A stretch of 64,000 bases of DNA from Fasciolopsis buskii (GCA_008360955.1 LUCM01006703.1:56377-120376), one strand, 5' to 3'; shown: positions 11,396-23,832, numbered from the stretch's first letter. Program-made: numbers and translations. The notes: a model not told the origin generated them from the letters alone.

Positions 11396-14300
11396 CTGGC
11401 GTTTGAGATTCTGGGTAGCATGTAACAAATTCAAGCTTTTGAATAGCCCCAGAACAAAAGCCATCCCATTTCGCGCATAGTTTCGGAATTATGCCTAAAC
11501 TACTCGAATAAGCTATCCGACGGGCTCCATCAGATCTATTACGGATTAGCTCTGCATTGACCTATTGTATGCGAGCAGGCACAATTGAAAGGTATTTTGA
11601 AGAGACATCCTCCTGTCTAAGTTCGCCTATTTCTGACATATCCGAATAATTTTGACACAAATCGGAAATTATGCAGGAAATGAGATAGCTTTTGTCATGG
11701 ATGTTCAAATGCTTGAAATTGTCGCATGACATCCGAAAATTCAAACCCCAGGCATTCAGCTAGATCAAGTGCACTTTGTCTCCGATATTTAGGTCAATGT
11801 TTTAATAACTGAAACCGAAACTATACAAGAACAGCTCGATGCCCTCACTTCCATCAACACTTGGCCTGGTGAATGGTTTCGCTATGGAAGTATCGTGGGG
11901 CTGACCACTTGACCCAGTCGTACACACACCAATGGTTTGTTCCCATAGCACAATGAATTGTGGTTCCGGAGAAATGCCCCGTGCATACGTACTACTTCCA
12001 TCAAAGGGTTTATATGCATATAATAATTACAGTTTATGAGATATGCCATCAATGAATATCTCACTGAAAAATGCCGAACATGCTTTGTGGTCTTGAGTGG
12101 ACGTAGAGCAAAGGAGTAATTAACAACCGAATCGGCTTCTTCGGGACTGTCGTTGAAAAGACAAAGAAAATCTCAATAGCATTTACACCCACTGCGGGGA
12201 GCGTGTACTAGTAAAAACATGAGACATTTTTATGAAAAGATATATAAGGACAAAACAAAGCTTCTGGTTGTGAATGTCACAGACGCGACGGCTATAATGT
12301 TAGCTATCAGGCCTGCAAGAATCAAGTTTGTCGGTTTGAATGAAAACATGGCTAATAGTTTTGCCCCTTGTGTTCTCTGAGCTGCCCTCTACAGAGCCAC
12401 GTGGCTCAGCAATCTTATCACGTTGGCTATCTGATCTGAAACACAGGATCAAACAATTATTATTAGGCAGTCAGTCCCCTTGATGGCATTACATCTATTC
12501 ATGGATGGATTATTAACCTCCTTCCACTTGGTATTGTATAATTTCAAGCATTATGATAAATTATATCTCCATTTTATTTTTACTCTTTTTCATCACTGGT
12601 CGTAGTTGTGTTGTGATCCGTTCGATGCTACAGTGAAGGAGAAACACACTGACACCAAGAGATGGATACTCCGAATGAACCAGCATCCAGGTGCCACAAA
12701 CCACACGCATGCGTCATAAAACTGGAATGGTTGAACTACAAAGCATATCGCGGATGCACACATTAAAATGTGCGCACCGCACTATCGGCTTCCTAGCACA
12801 TGACTCTGATCGATAATCTCTACTACATCTATCTGATGGTTTAGTTTCGATACATCCAAAGCTCTTAAGTGCGACCTAAAATCTGAGCACATTAGTGGTA
12901 CTTGAAAATTTGCTTGTGGTAAAAACTGAACAAGATCTTATGCCTTACATAATTTGGTAGATCTTATTTTATCAATTTTACTCGTTCTAGGGTACTTTGT
13001 CACTGGTAAGAAATGCATTACATCGTGTTGAAAGAATTCTACTGTTATCTACGTTGCGCGATGCAAACCTATTCTTACGCTCTTTACCGTCTATCAGTCT
13101 AGAATATTTCTCAACAAAGGTTCCTTATACTACGATTTCAAGTTGATTATATCGCAAAATCTCGTCATCCTTGTTGCAAACTAAACTTAGTCCGTTGCTA
13201 AACCGCGTGTATACTCCAGCTGTGGATTATCGAGGCTAGACAGATTTTCCTTGGTCTCCACTCGGCACAGAATACTGGACCATGCATGTCACGTGATGTT
13301 GTTCCGTCTGCATCCATTTGCCTGATAAATTTTCTCATCCTGTTTGAACGGGTGGTGTCCGGGTCACGCTCATTTATAGGTTGTCTGCCCGGGATTGATC
13401 TTTTCTTGGCAAAGATTATGATAAACAGGGCATCTGAGTCACAGACTCATTGTCTTAGCTCGGAGTAGGCTGTTGCACCCGATATCCAACAGGTAACGCT
13501 CAGATTATCATATTAGTCTTAGAAGTAAATGGCAGTGATTTACATTGTGTACGGGTGTGTCATCCAAAGGTTATCTATCATGTATCATTCAGGACTCTCA
13601 GAGGTTCATGGTACCAGAAGCATTCAGTTGAGGTTTTAAGGTTCATCCTTCTTGTCTAACAATACTGCTAAATTGTTGTAAGATCGAGAAAGTGCCTATT
13701 TCTGAAAAACAGTCTATCAGATACACCAGGAATCCCCAAAATGATCAATCCGTAATAAGCATTTATTTTAGGTGACACACGAAGCCAGAGACTATATAAA
13801 ATGGGAAATCCATGTACGAACTGTGCATCAAATAGTCGATACCGCGAGTTGTAATCGAACCGGCCACTTTCCACTTGTCCGGCGAATTAACAGTGAATTT
13901 CCTTGAGCGAATTAGGTAAGTGAACATTCAGTATTACGCGAACCACTATTCCAAAGACATCCTTCAGTTAACCTGGTTGTAGTTATCGGGTTAGGCTCGT
14001 CAGCTACTTCCTAAGGGAAGTGAAGAACACATTTGGACAAAGTCCCCTGGACTTCAGGACTGATCTACGTTTGTTTTGAGGTAGGTGGAGGAGACAGAAT
14101 TTCGATTTGAGCTCGTGGCATCGAATTTTTGGTGCGTAATGCGCTAGCAAACTTTCCATTCCACATAATCTCTTATTCACCAAGAACAGAACTCAATTAG
14201 ATAGAGTCAGCGCCCTCTGGTTGGGTATTCTATTTGCCAGTTTGGTCCATCACTGATGACTGATCTTGCTCAGCCTACCAATCCACACAGTTGGAATAAT

Positions 14301-15764
14301 GTTGCCCTAATTCTGTTGGCCTTTGCCCTGGATAATAGATACGGCTGTTTACTTCCCGGTACTCTTTTAGCATGGTCCTTAGAATGGTTGAAAGTCTAGA
14401 GGCTGATCTAGGTATCCAGTTTTCTCTTGGTTAGTACTCTTGTGATTTTTTTTTCTTACCGGTCCTGCAAGCCACACTCACTCTGTTTAGTGTTACAATC
14501 TGTTCACAATTCAGGGCGCTGATATCCAAATGATCCGTAGTTCTTGAACCGACCAAAATAGCTAAAATTAGTGATCAGTCTTTACCCATTCGTATGTACC
14601 AAGAAAACCGACCGCACACTTTAACGTGTTTCAGCTTATTGCGAAAGTGCGCAAGTGTTTCTAAGTAATTCGATATAACCCGGATGACTGATCACGCTTA
14701 GACCAACCCAGAAAACTGCATTCATACCTCTCTATACCTCCGTAGTGCGGATTCTCGTTAGTTATTTCTACCGACAGATCCGAGGTAATGTCGCATTTTC
14801 CTCACGTGATCCATGACAGCCCTTTTCCTTAGACAGAACACTGTCCTCATCTCTCGAGGTTATTCCGTCTTAGGAAGTTAGAATGCAAATGAAGATTAGG
14901 ATAATGTACTCGTTCGGCGTGATTGAGAGCTTTTCGAGAGTATGCTCAAAAAGAAAGCAAATGAGTGCTAACACCTAGGCAATGGGACCAAGATTCTAGT
15001 CTTTGAGAATTACTTGGTCGAAACAGATTAATATGACTGGAAAAAGGACACGCACCTATTTATATGGACTTCATGTGTACGCCGCTTTCCGAGGCAGGTA
15101 GTGGTTAGAAGATTAGTAGTGGTAGTGAACATACTACATAACAAAGAGATACGAAAATCTTAGACAGTTATCTGGCCCGATTAGAATGAGTAAGGCCTTC
15201 GAGTTTAGTTTCGTGACGTCCTCCCGCAGGATGGCTGGAGACTATGGTTGATACGACCAAGTGCTGGGGTTACTGGCGTCATCCTTCTTATGACTCAAGC
15301 TCTATTGTCTCGACGAAAGTATCGCATTAGGATGCTTTTCTTCCTGTGCTTCAGTTTCACACATGCAAGTAAATACCAGTCAAATTGAACTAAGGACTAC
15401 CAGTTTTTCATATTTCTCTCCATAGCTTGTCTTTGCAGACTGTGGTTAGAATTTGTTGGTAAAAGCACTTATTCCAAACCGCGGCTGAATATTAGAGAAA
15501 AAAGAAGCTGGGCGAAAAAAAAACGCCTAAAAAATCGTTGATGAACACTGGATCTGAGAAAAGATGAACTAATCATGATTGTTGATTCAGTCTTAAAAGA
15601 GCAGTCTACCGTGACGACTACGATTTGAATTGAAGGCAATTATGACACGACTCGTAAAGCAATTTTTATGAACTATAAAGTGGTCACTGGAAATCATGGA
15701 AACCTTGAAGTATGGTTTTATTCTCACAATGATGTTGATGTTAAACGAATCGCCCAGAGCCAAC
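11396..15764. other. No recognisable gene
   Basis: Only scattered open frames below 70 codons. No domain, RNA gene or clear repeat was recognised in this 4.4-kb stretch. Confidence 0.6.
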
Positions 15765-15830
15765 TCGAGTGGCTCAGTAACTAAGGTGTTCACTGGATTC
15801 GGATTTGAGTCCCTATCTAGGGCCGGATCA
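15765..15830 (+). repeat. tRNA-like SINE head fragment
   Basis: 'gtggctcagtaactaagg' (15769-15786) closely resembles a tRNA A-box region, and 'ggatttgagtccc' (15800-15812) resembles a B box with normal spacing. The 3' acceptor strand is missing. A tRNA-derived short element fits best. Confidence 0.55.
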
Positions 15831-16879
15831 AAACTCACTGCTGGTGGCGTCGAACAGGCGGATAAAACAGCCATGCGATTTTCCGGGGATTTTCACGGTT
15901 GATGAGGTGAGCATGGGTGTTTCATAGAACACATCAATGCATCAAATCGAGATTTTTTCGAACATGCGCGACAGAGAGCTTCCCATGAAATCAACGATAT
16001 AAATGGCACTGACTTCGTTTAAAAAAGCAACGAAATGCTTACGAAATATTGACTAACTATTCAGTACTGGTGTCCAACTCGCAACTGACCTTGAGTTGCC
16101 AGAGCACACACCAAAGCACATAAAAACTCTCTTTCACACACACCCACACACACACACATGAATGCATTTACGGCATTAAAATTGGGCAACGATCTCCATA
16201 ATCAGCAGTGCCATCCAGCCGGATATAACAGTCAAAAAAGCCACTTGTTTAGCTTAAAAACCTATGACTAAATTGGTGGTTCGATTCAGTTCAATCCGGT
16301 CATATGACACAATGAGGGCATTGATTAAAAAACAAACACTAGAACTACAAGGATTACTGGTATTGTCAATGATCACACCACTGTTGCTGGGCTGTGGTGT
16401 TTGTATCTTTTTGTGACTAAATATTTCAAAACTTGTTGCTGATGCTCTCACCATTGTGAACCACATGATTTTGCTATAACTCCCTTTTTCGCGTTAGGCA
16501 ACCAATAGATCGTCTATATTTCCTCCACAAATTTAGTCCATTTTCTTTTACTTTGCACGTCAGCGCCTAAGTCATGCGCACGTGCAGACAAACACAGGTT
16601 AAAATGACAATGAGTAGTGGATAATGACAACAGAAAGCAGACAAAGTCGGAACAGTTAGAGTTAACCTTGTAAGCTACGTCGTACGACAGTTGAAATGTG
16701 GCTTCTTTATTAGATGCGTTAATGTTTTCCTTATGAATATGTTTCCTCGTGTGAGCCACACCAAATACGAACGTGCTTTGAACTAGACCGAAAAAACGAT
16801 GCTTCATATAATTTGCTATATAAATATGTTTGTTTTTCATCCAAACGGCTTTTCAAACTCAGAAAACTGTCCCGAGAAA
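15831..16879. other. No recognisable gene; short (CA)n
   Basis: An imperfect CA run lies at about 16135-16158. Short open frames occur (108 codons at 16514-16840, minus) but carry no recognisable domain. Confidence 0.6.
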
Positions 16880-17595
16880 NNNNNNNNNNNNNNNNNNNNN
16901 NNNNNNNNNNNNNNNNNNNNNNNNNNNNNNNNNNNNNNNNNNNNNNNNNNNNNNNNNNNNNNNNNNNNNNNNNNNNNNNNNNNNNNNNNNNNNNNNNNNN
17001 NNNNNNNNNNNNNNNNNNNNNNNNNNNNNNNNNNNNNNNNNNNNNNNNNNNNNNNNNNNNNNNNNNNNNNNNNNNNNNNNNNNNNNNNNNNNNNNNNNNN
17101 NNNNNNNNNNNNNNNNNNNNNNNNNNNNNNNNNNNNNNNNNNNNNNNNNNNNNNNNNNNNNNNNNNNNNNNNNNNNNNNNNNNNNNNNNNNNNNNNNNNN
17201 NNNNNNNNNNNNNNNNNNNNNNNNNNNNNNNNNNNNNNNNNNNNNNNNNNNNNNNNNNNNNNNNNNNNNNNNNNNNNNNNNNNNNNNNNNNNNNNNNNNN
17301 NNNNNNNNNNNNNNNNNNNNNNNNNNNNNNNNNNNNNNNNNNNNNNNNNNNNNNNNNNNNNNNNNNNNNNNNNNNNNNNNNNNNNNNNNNNNNNNNNNNN
17401 NNNNNNNNNNNNNNNNNNNNNNNNNNNNNNNNNNNNNNNNNNNNNNNNNNNNNNNNNNNNNNNNNNNNNNNNNNNNNNNNNNNNNNNNNNNNNNNNNNNN
17501 NNNNNNNNNNNNNNNNNNNNNNNNNNNNNNNNNNNNNNNNNNNNNNNNNNNNNNNNNNNNNNNNNNNNNNNNNNNNNNNNNNNNNNNNNNNNNNN
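16880..17595. other. Assembly gap (716 N)
   Basis: An unbroken run of N. Open frames that span it are artefacts. Confidence 0.99.
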
Positions 17596-17837
17596 AATAT
17601 TTGTCCACTAGTACCCTTCAAAGAAACAATCGTAACAAACGCCAATGTTTGTCATCATGTATTTTGGGCTGTTGAGCTTAAAACAATCTGTTCGTAGTTC
17701 GGTGCTTCTCAGCTTCGATTGGGTCTGTGCAAATAATCGAAGTGCTGATTTGGTAACTATCTATAGTGGATGCTGGTTGCTTGCCTTGGGCTAATTGCTT
17801 AACCTAGAGTCCATTCAGTATTTTTGTGCTGCGCAAA
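17596..17837. other. No recognisable gene
   Basis: Flank between the gap and the lower-coordinate LTR remnant of the gypsy element; nothing identified. Confidence 0.6.
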
Positions 17838-18060
17838 GTCGTGTGTGTGTGTGTGTGTGTGTGGTTTCGAGAGTGTGCATGACTATGTATACATAAAAGT
17901 TGATATCAACAAAGAATATTGTACCGAGGGACTTTAGGGCAGAAGGAAAAACGGCAAATTACAGGCATCTACACGACCCCCCCCCACATTAGAGCATTTG
18001 TTGTTCGAGAGAAAGGAACGCTAGATAAAAGAAGAAGAACAAAATGGGAAACTGATTTTG
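17838..18060 (-). repeat. 3' LTR remnant of the gypsy element
   Basis: The part 17841-17981 aligns with 22272-22401. Shared blocks include 'ttgtaccgaggga', 'caacaaagaat/gat', 'tttcgagagtgtg' versus 'tttcgaaagtgtg', and 'gcaaattacaggcat' versus 'gcaaattgcgggtac'. It lies just downstream of the integrase tail of the same element. A (GT)n run (17841-17863) and a C run (about 17977-17986) have grown inside it. The boundaries are estimates. Confidence 0.7.
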
Positions 18061-18226
18061 TTTGTTGAACAAAGTCTTTAAAGCGAACAGGATGACTAAG
18101 TTGTCTGTCCAGTCAACTGGATTTCTTTGGTGGTGGTTCTTGTGTAACGATAAGAAGGTGCTTCGTGTTTGTGTCCTGTGTTGCGTTTTATGGAGTGTTG
18201 TCTACATGTGTTCCAGCTGGAGTGTC

Positions 18227-19155
18227 TCAGTGTGACGATACGGTAAATGATCGGAACGGATCAAAATGTGTGGGTTTCAGTCTTTCTACTTGAGCCGTAC
18301 CAGTCTTGTCGCTCTTCTCTATAACAAAAAATTTGTCTACAAGACCAATTGCCTTAAATGGACCTTCATGAATTGGTATGAGTGGTTTGCGAACTGAATC
18401 ACTGTGAATACACACAAACGGTGCGGTGTGCACAACAAAGTTCGTGGGTTACAAACGCATCGGTGTTGGACCTAAACAACCGGGGCGCATTACGAACAAT
18501 GGATGAGGAATACTGGAAATACTAACCGCGAAGATGAGTGAATGTACCAAAATCAGTCTCAGTGGTTCAGGTGATCCTTTACAGAGGAACGAATGCTCAG
18601 TGGTACGTTGTTACTTCGAGAATTTGGATTTTCATGTGATATTATTTCCGCTTTCAACTGACCAGGGGATCACTAAACCATACTTTTGAATGATAGATGC
18701 TCTGCTGGCGAATTCGCAAAGCAACGTGGATTGGAAGTGGCTGCCCTGGTCTGTTGTTGGCAAACAAAAAACGAAATTCATTGCTGTAGTAGAAATTTCG
18801 CCATGTTCTCTGAATAGTTATCCGAACTAGGCACAGTTATGGGTCAACAGTAAAGCATTCAACGTGTGAGTATGTCTTGATGATGGTGATGACGGGTCAT
18901 CAATTTCAGTGTAAGTGTGATAAGAGAAAATCAGGAGAGAAATTCATACCAGCCGGGAAGACCTGTTACGATGTACTTGGTTTTTTGACAACGTATATAC
19001 TGTTTGGTCTAATAACATATTATCAGAGTTTACAAATGGCCATATAAAATAAATTTAAATGAGCATGCGTGAAGTGCAAACACCGGCATGATAGGTTGAA
19101 TAAATAGAAAACAGTTTTACGACAACTAGCTGGGTCAAGGAGGTGAAGATTCTCA
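18227..19155 (-). pseudogene. Gypsy integrase remnant
   Basis: This is the C-terminal part of a Ty3/gypsy Pol. The last 60 or so codons (18227-18433) are still open and carry the typical integrase tail: VRKPLIPIHEGPFK, then KFFVIEK, then VERLKPTHFDP, ending at a stop at 18227. Upstream, at 18709-18757, TTDQGSHFQST matches the catalytic-core motif around the second Asp of the D,D-35-E triad. At about 18.95-19.11 kb a frame with YHAGVCTSRMLI resembles the stretch after the zinc-binding HHCC region. Between these blocks the frame is lost, and the domain appears somewhat shorter than usual. In a live element it would insert cDNA into the host genome; here it is dead. Confidence 0.85.
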
Positions 19156-19299
19156 GTCGATTAATCGCGCAAAGTGATGCCAGAGAAACAAGGCAAGGAC
19201 GAGTCACAGACGTCGAGTGATGAACCGAAATCAGGTATGAAAGTATTAGCCTGGCGAAACTTCACCAACCGTGTCAGATCAAAAGATAGATGCACTACT

Positions 19300-19700
19300 T
19301 TTGCATCTGGGCTCGATAACATACTGGCGACCACATTATCAACCCGGCGGAAGCAACGGATACCCCTCGTTAACTGAGCGATATAGTCCAGGTCGTACGC
19401 TACTCGAGGTGAAAAACGATCTGCCCGGGAATGGAATGCACAAACCAGTGGTTTATGGGCCGCGCAAATTGCCAAAACCATAGCCTTTCAGCAAAACTCC
19501 TAAATGACGAATAGAAAGGTATATGACCAAAAGTTCACCGAAGAAAGTGTTGTAGCGCCTGTGACACAGATGGAGCTTCTGAGAGAAGAAAACCAGAGGC
19601 CATACATCGTCCTGCACGTACTACTGAAAAACCGGACAGACAACTGTGTTTGAGGGGTCCTTGGAGAAAATTAAGTTTAGCGTTGAAACTGGGACTCAGC
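19300..19700 (-). pseudogene. Gypsy RNase H and connection remnant
   Basis: Read on the minus strand, FSQKLHLCHRRYN and then GELLVIYLSIRHL (about 19.50-19.61 kb) match the RNase H region of Ty3/gypsy Pol (typically FSRKL...RYS, ELLAIY.A..H). A frame change follows. The open stretch 19161-19481 then has HKPLVCAFHSRADRFSPR, LDYIAQ and a degraded VDNVVASMLS, which corresponds to the usual DN.VADALSR end of the domain. Stops and the frameshift show it is nonfunctional. It lies directly between the reverse transcriptase and integrase remnants, as expected. Confidence 0.87.
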
Positions 19701-20530
19701 TGATGCAACGTAGCTGGATTGGGGTGAAGCTATCCTGGTATTCGCAAAGGCCGCCTAGGCCTCTGGCGTTAATCGATTTGTCTTTACATTATTTTCGAGG
19801 AGGTCATTCAGAGGTAAAATCAGATGTGTGCGATGAAGAACGAAGTGACGATAGTAACGTGGAGAAAACGGCTTAGTTGTTTGACGGGAAACGAACTAAG
19901 GGATTGGACTTTCTCTGGTATCGACCGCTGCCATGTGGATTAATACGGTGACCGTGAAAATTTTCAGGAGGCTTTAAAAAACCAAATTTATTGGGATTCA
20001 GCAAGATACTGAAATGCTGGAAACTTTCAAATACTTGCGACTGGTGTGTGACATGTTCAACTGGAGAGCTGATGACTATTAAAATATCATTGATGTGACT
20101 GAACGCAAATGATAAGGGAAACAAAACTTCAATGATGAGGTGTTGAAACGTCTGGGCTACATTGCGCATCCAAAGCGGCATCCGAGTAAATCCAGCTAGA
20201 AACTTTTTGGGAATATCCTCCTAGGCTATAAGGATTTGATTTTATGCCTTCACGAGGCAGTGTATATGGGAATGAGGTACCGATCGGAGACAGGTGCCTT
20301 GTTGAGACCACGTTAGTCACTGCAAGGCCTCTAATAACCAAGTGACTACTGGACTATTTGCAAAGGTGAGACCGAGGGGGCCGTAGAAGGAAGAATTATA
20401 CCCAAGTTCAACATGCACTCGAATTCCTGTGTCGAAATTCTCAGTTTCTCACGATGGGAACAACGTAGATGAAAAAACACTGGCTGACCGGTGGTGGTTA
20501 TGCAGTGACACAGTTAATGGGACATTGGAC
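19701..20530 (-). pseudogene. Gypsy reverse transcriptase remnant
   Basis: Minus-strand reading in several frames. The entry region at about 20.37-20.43 kb shows QEFECMLNLGIILPS followed by SVSPLQIV. Next come RGLNKAPVSDRYLIP (about 20.27-20.33 kb) and LVKA-stop-NQIL (about 20.23-20.26 kb), then EDIPKKFLAGFTRMPLWMRN (20.15-20.22 kb). The open stretch 19873-20181 runs through the catalytic region and ends in LNPNKFGF and HGHRINP. The family's YIDD/YVDD box is HIND here, losing the first catalytic Asp, and several stops and frame changes exist. The domain once copied element RNA into DNA. This copy is inactive. Confidence 0.9.
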
Positions 20531-20639
20531 TAGTGAATTGGCGCGGTTTAGTGAGAGACAGAATGTCTTTTAAAATGTCAGTAAAAAACAATTTCATGAT
20601 TGTTGGCCGGTACCGAACAAATAGATGTGAGTGCTAGCG

Positions 20640-20800
20640 CCAAGAGCGGATAGATTAGTTTTCTTCACCAGCTGTAGTTGCTTTAGGTCAACCGCCAGAT
20701 CAAAAGGGGTCAGCAAGCCTTTACTAATGATAGGTTTTACATATATCTGAATAAATATTCACCGAAGCATCAGCGAAGTCCCAAATCCAGGGTGAATGAA
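20640..20800 (-). pseudogene. Gypsy aspartic protease end (remnant)
   Basis: Just upstream of the reverse transcriptase, minus-strand frames show a weak IWDFADAS (about 20.77 kb), then GLLTPFDLAVDLKQLQLVKK and TNLSALGAS. These match the C-terminal end of gypsy proteases (W.F.VADV...ILGADFL..F.LLVDL). The DTGA active-site motif was not found; the N-terminal half (20.8-21.1 kb) is too decayed to read. Role in a live element: processing of Gag-Pol. Confidence 0.6.
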
Positions 20801-21379
20801 CACCTCCCGAGGGTTGGGATCGGGGTGTTGCCCACCCTCTACAAGGTGAGCCGAGTCTGACTGAGATAGTGGTGTTCTCACGGCGGGATCACACCGATTT
20901 ACGAGCCCGTAGGGGTTTGGAAACGGAACAGTATGTGATGTAAAATTGGTGACGTTGAAATGGTGCGCCAGCAGCATTCATTGCCGTTCCCGGCTGGCGT
21001 GGTCGTTTGACTATGGAGGTTTGCGAAAAGAACCTGCGAGAGAAAGTCGAAGATCTTCGCACCCAACGTGCTTTCATACCAGCCTCATGTGCCAGAAAAT
21101 CGGGTACTTGACCAAGATAGAACACCAGGGACTGGAACTGTGAAAGCATGCCGTTAAACGTTGGGCGTTATGCACATGCTGCTTAGGTGATAGCACAATA
21201 AATCATAATCTCCTTAAGCTCGGAAACGTCACTGGGTATGCTGGAATGGTTCGACGTGCTCGGAGTGTAAGAGGCCGAGTCTCCCAATGGCTAGATGACG
21301 TAAAAAAAAGTGATCAACAATGAGTTGGGTTATCTATCAGTGATTAACTATAGGGTAACATTTGTACACTCGGTCAGCA

Positions 21380-21670
21380 TGCTCAGCAAGCTTGTTGACA
21401 GGCGTGGTGGAATTCAGCTTGGACACAACCTGCTGCTTTGGAAGCGGGGGTTTTGTATGCCTTTTGCTCACGGAAGGCAATGTCGTTTGTTTTGCAACCG
21501 CCCAGGAACGACTTTACACGGCACATTATTTGTGACGGTTTTCGATAGCTCAGTTCAACTAATATCAATAATTTGCTCAGCCTTTTTGTTATCGGACTTA
21601 CCAGTGCGTTGCATATCAGCCTTTTTTAAGGCGGCGAATGGGGTTTCCTTTGGCATTGCGTCAAGCAAAT
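21380..21670 (-). pseudogene. Gypsy Gag remnant
   Basis: On the minus strand one frame gives ALKKADMQRTGKSDNKKAEQ (about 21.58-21.65 kb), and after a frame change ELSYRKPSQIMCRVKSFLGG follows (21.49-21.56 kb). This corresponds to the Gag core of flatworm and insect gypsy elements (LK..LI.RTG.SD..KAEQL, then ELGDRKPSQLLR.MQ.LLG). It lies in the right place, upstream of protease and RT. Neither a CCHC knuckle nor a start could be identified. Broken by frameshift and stop. Confidence 0.75.
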
Positions 21671-22271
21671 TCTGAACCTTGACCAAAATTTGAGTGATAA
21701 GGACTGAATAACGTCGGAATACCAGGTGCGCTTGCTCCTAATATAGAGTGTGTTGAAAACGGCCTTGATCTAGCGGAACCACATCTTAGGTTTACGGGGG
21801 CTGAACGTGGGAAGATTCGGGAAAGCCACATAGTTATCCAAACTACCATTGCTGGATATGTTCCGAGACGGAAAAAACGGTGAAAATCGCATCAGATAAA
21901 GCTATGCCTCGTCACATTGGTAGTGGAACTAGGAAACTATTAGTTCAGGGACAATTTTAGAACAATGGTAAGTGTCCAAAAGGTAGCTTATAGTCGTTAG
22001 GTTGAAACAAGAACGAAGACCACAAACAGTGTATGACGTGGCGAACAAAAGAAACATTCGCTCGCAAAAAATGAAGAGATCTCTTCAGTGGATCGTGACT
22101 GAAAATTCCGGCTGGTCATTGGTCCTGGTGACTTAGGGCTCGGAGTATTGAACCGAAGTTGCTGAGAAGGAAACATCCGAGACGGGATCACTCGAAGTTA
22201 ATTTTCGTCTTCACGATTCCAGACAGAACTTCAGATCGGAGTGAAGATCTGAGAGGGCCGAGAATTTGTTT

Positions 22272-22520
22272 GGTGTTGTGTGTTGCTTTCGAAAGTGTGT
22301 ACTGATGGTGTCCACTTAAACGTTGGTACCAACAAAGGATGTGTTGTACCGAGGGATGTCCACGAACAATGAAATAGGGCAAATTGCGGGTACTTAAAAT
22401 ATTCGCAATCGGTGGAGTGTGATGGTAGCAAATCTTCGTTCCCGATTGCCAGATAACTTCGAAATCGAGTGTGAATTTTTGATTCGAACACCAATTATAA
22501 TTTTCGACCTGATTCGTTGC
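22272..22520 (-). repeat. 5' LTR remnant of the gypsy element
   Basis: Aligns with the remnant at 17838-18060 (see that entry for shared blocks); similarity is strongest at 22272-22401 and weaker but visible to about 22.5 kb. Position upstream of gag and the same orientation as the other copy make it the 5' LTR. Identity is low, so the insertion is old. The open frame of 135 codons across it (22188-22595) has no known product. Confidence 0.68.
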
Positions 22521-23735
22521 GAAATAACAATATTTAAGGTAATCTTCGACTTTCTGTCTTGAACGAAGAATATACAGTTGTAGTTGCAGCTGCATTGATT
22601 GGACTTACCTGGGAGAAAACAGTCAGGTGACAGACTGTGAACCGCGTCAATCAAACCAGAATTCAAACAACACTCCATCATTTTTCATACTAAGAAATGT
22701 TCTCGTACTAAACCTGCCTGTAAGACAGTTAATCTTGTTACCTTATGGTCAAGTGAGATTGAAATTTCGTGCGTTTTCATTTAGAACTAAGAAAGACCAA
22801 TACTATGCCTGAAAAAAACAGCCCACAGTTCTCCGTAAATAGGGAATAATGAGTTTTTATACGCACTTCGAGTGAACTGAAATTTGCCAGCACATTGGCT
22901 CAGCTTGTTGTTGATTTTCAAACTAACAAAAACGTCTGTGGCAATCAGACTGGTCAGGTGTGAACGTCTTTCAACTTTCACTGCCCACAAAATCAATGTA
23001 CTCTGGTCTATGAAACGGAATTTTGCAGTCACCTACAAAAGAAGAGACAGGGTACACGGTTATAAAAGATTCTTGTTACCGTACAGGAACTTGCGAAACG
23101 ATTTGCTTCTGGAAATGTTGATAAAACTGATACTTGCAAAGCAGCTCATCCTTGCCGAGCACGAAGTGGCTCGTCATAGAGTAAGTGGACTCAATGCACT
23201 TTTGAAAACCTTTGAGGCATCGTGCAGCCTCGGATCCCAAATTTTTCATCTCACATCTATTCATCCTAAGTTCTAGGCTCAAAATGTGTACGCCGAAAAT
23301 GCACCAATGATTAGTCGTAATTTGCTCGATTAAACACAGTGCCTCTTCCCCTTAGTCCTGGTGCTGAATTGCGTTTTAGTACTTCACGTTGAATCATTCG
23401 ACTGTCGAACTCAGTCGTCGCCAGCTGAAATTTATTCCTGAGGGTCTGTGCTGCGTTATGACGATGCTCAGGTTTGATCGTATTTCACTGTCCTGTTTTG
23501 TTTGTATTCTGATTCCAATAGCTGCGGTCGTTTTCGATCGCTGTTTGCGAAGTCTCATTGAGATTTAAATGTTCGTATATGATGATTCAATGTGCGTGAA
23601 CGATTTCGTGTAGGTGTCCCACTTGGTTCACATATGGTTAGACCTACGGCATCTTCCATCCGAAAAGAAGGTCATCCCAGGTGAGTACTGGCGTGTTTCA
23701 ACTTCAGTTTTTATTGTTGGTTTTTTTAGCGTGTC
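22521..23735. other. No recognisable gene
   Basis: Longest open frame is 130 codons (22884-23276, plus), without recognisable domain; no repeat identified. Confidence 0.55.
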
Positions 23736-23832
23736 ATACATTCTACAAATTGGTTTGCTTGTGTAAGTGTTGATGCTACCTGACACGCTTACTGGGCTTC
23801 GGCCCACGTTGGTTTTTCGGTTTTTACACTTT
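23736..23832 (-). repeat. Dispersed repeat family R1, copy 2
   Basis: Minus-strand copy of the segment at 4736-4832: 'agcatcaacacttacac' followed by 'aagcaaaccaa'. The frame through it reads SVSGSINTYTSKPI. Upstream 'aaaaaccaacgtgggcc' is shared in part with the third copy at 50.9-51.0 kb. Confidence 0.65.

Larger units (their letters stand above)
17838..22520 (-). mobile_element. Decayed Ty3/gypsy LTR retrotransposon
   Basis: A single minus-strand element of about 4.7 kb. Homologous LTR remnants lie at 17838-18060 and 22272-22520. Between them, read 5' to 3' on the minus strand, are recognisable remnants of gag (about 21.38-21.66 kb), protease (20.64-20.8), reverse transcriptase (19.7-20.52), RNase H (19.3-19.7) and integrase (18.23-19.15), which is the order of the Ty3/gypsy superfamily. 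Each domain is interrupted by stops or frameshifts and the active-site motif of the reverse transcriptase is altered, so the copy cannot be autonomous. Protein style resembles flatworm/insect gypsy lineages of the CsRn1/Kabuki type, but I cannot fix the clade without a tree. Exact LTR ends, primer-binding site and target-site duplication could not be identified. Confidence 0.88.

Noticed and set aside
16731..17697. Long open frames of 250-304 codons across 16.9-17.6 kb
   Set aside because: They consist almost wholly of untranslated N; artefacts of the assembly gap.
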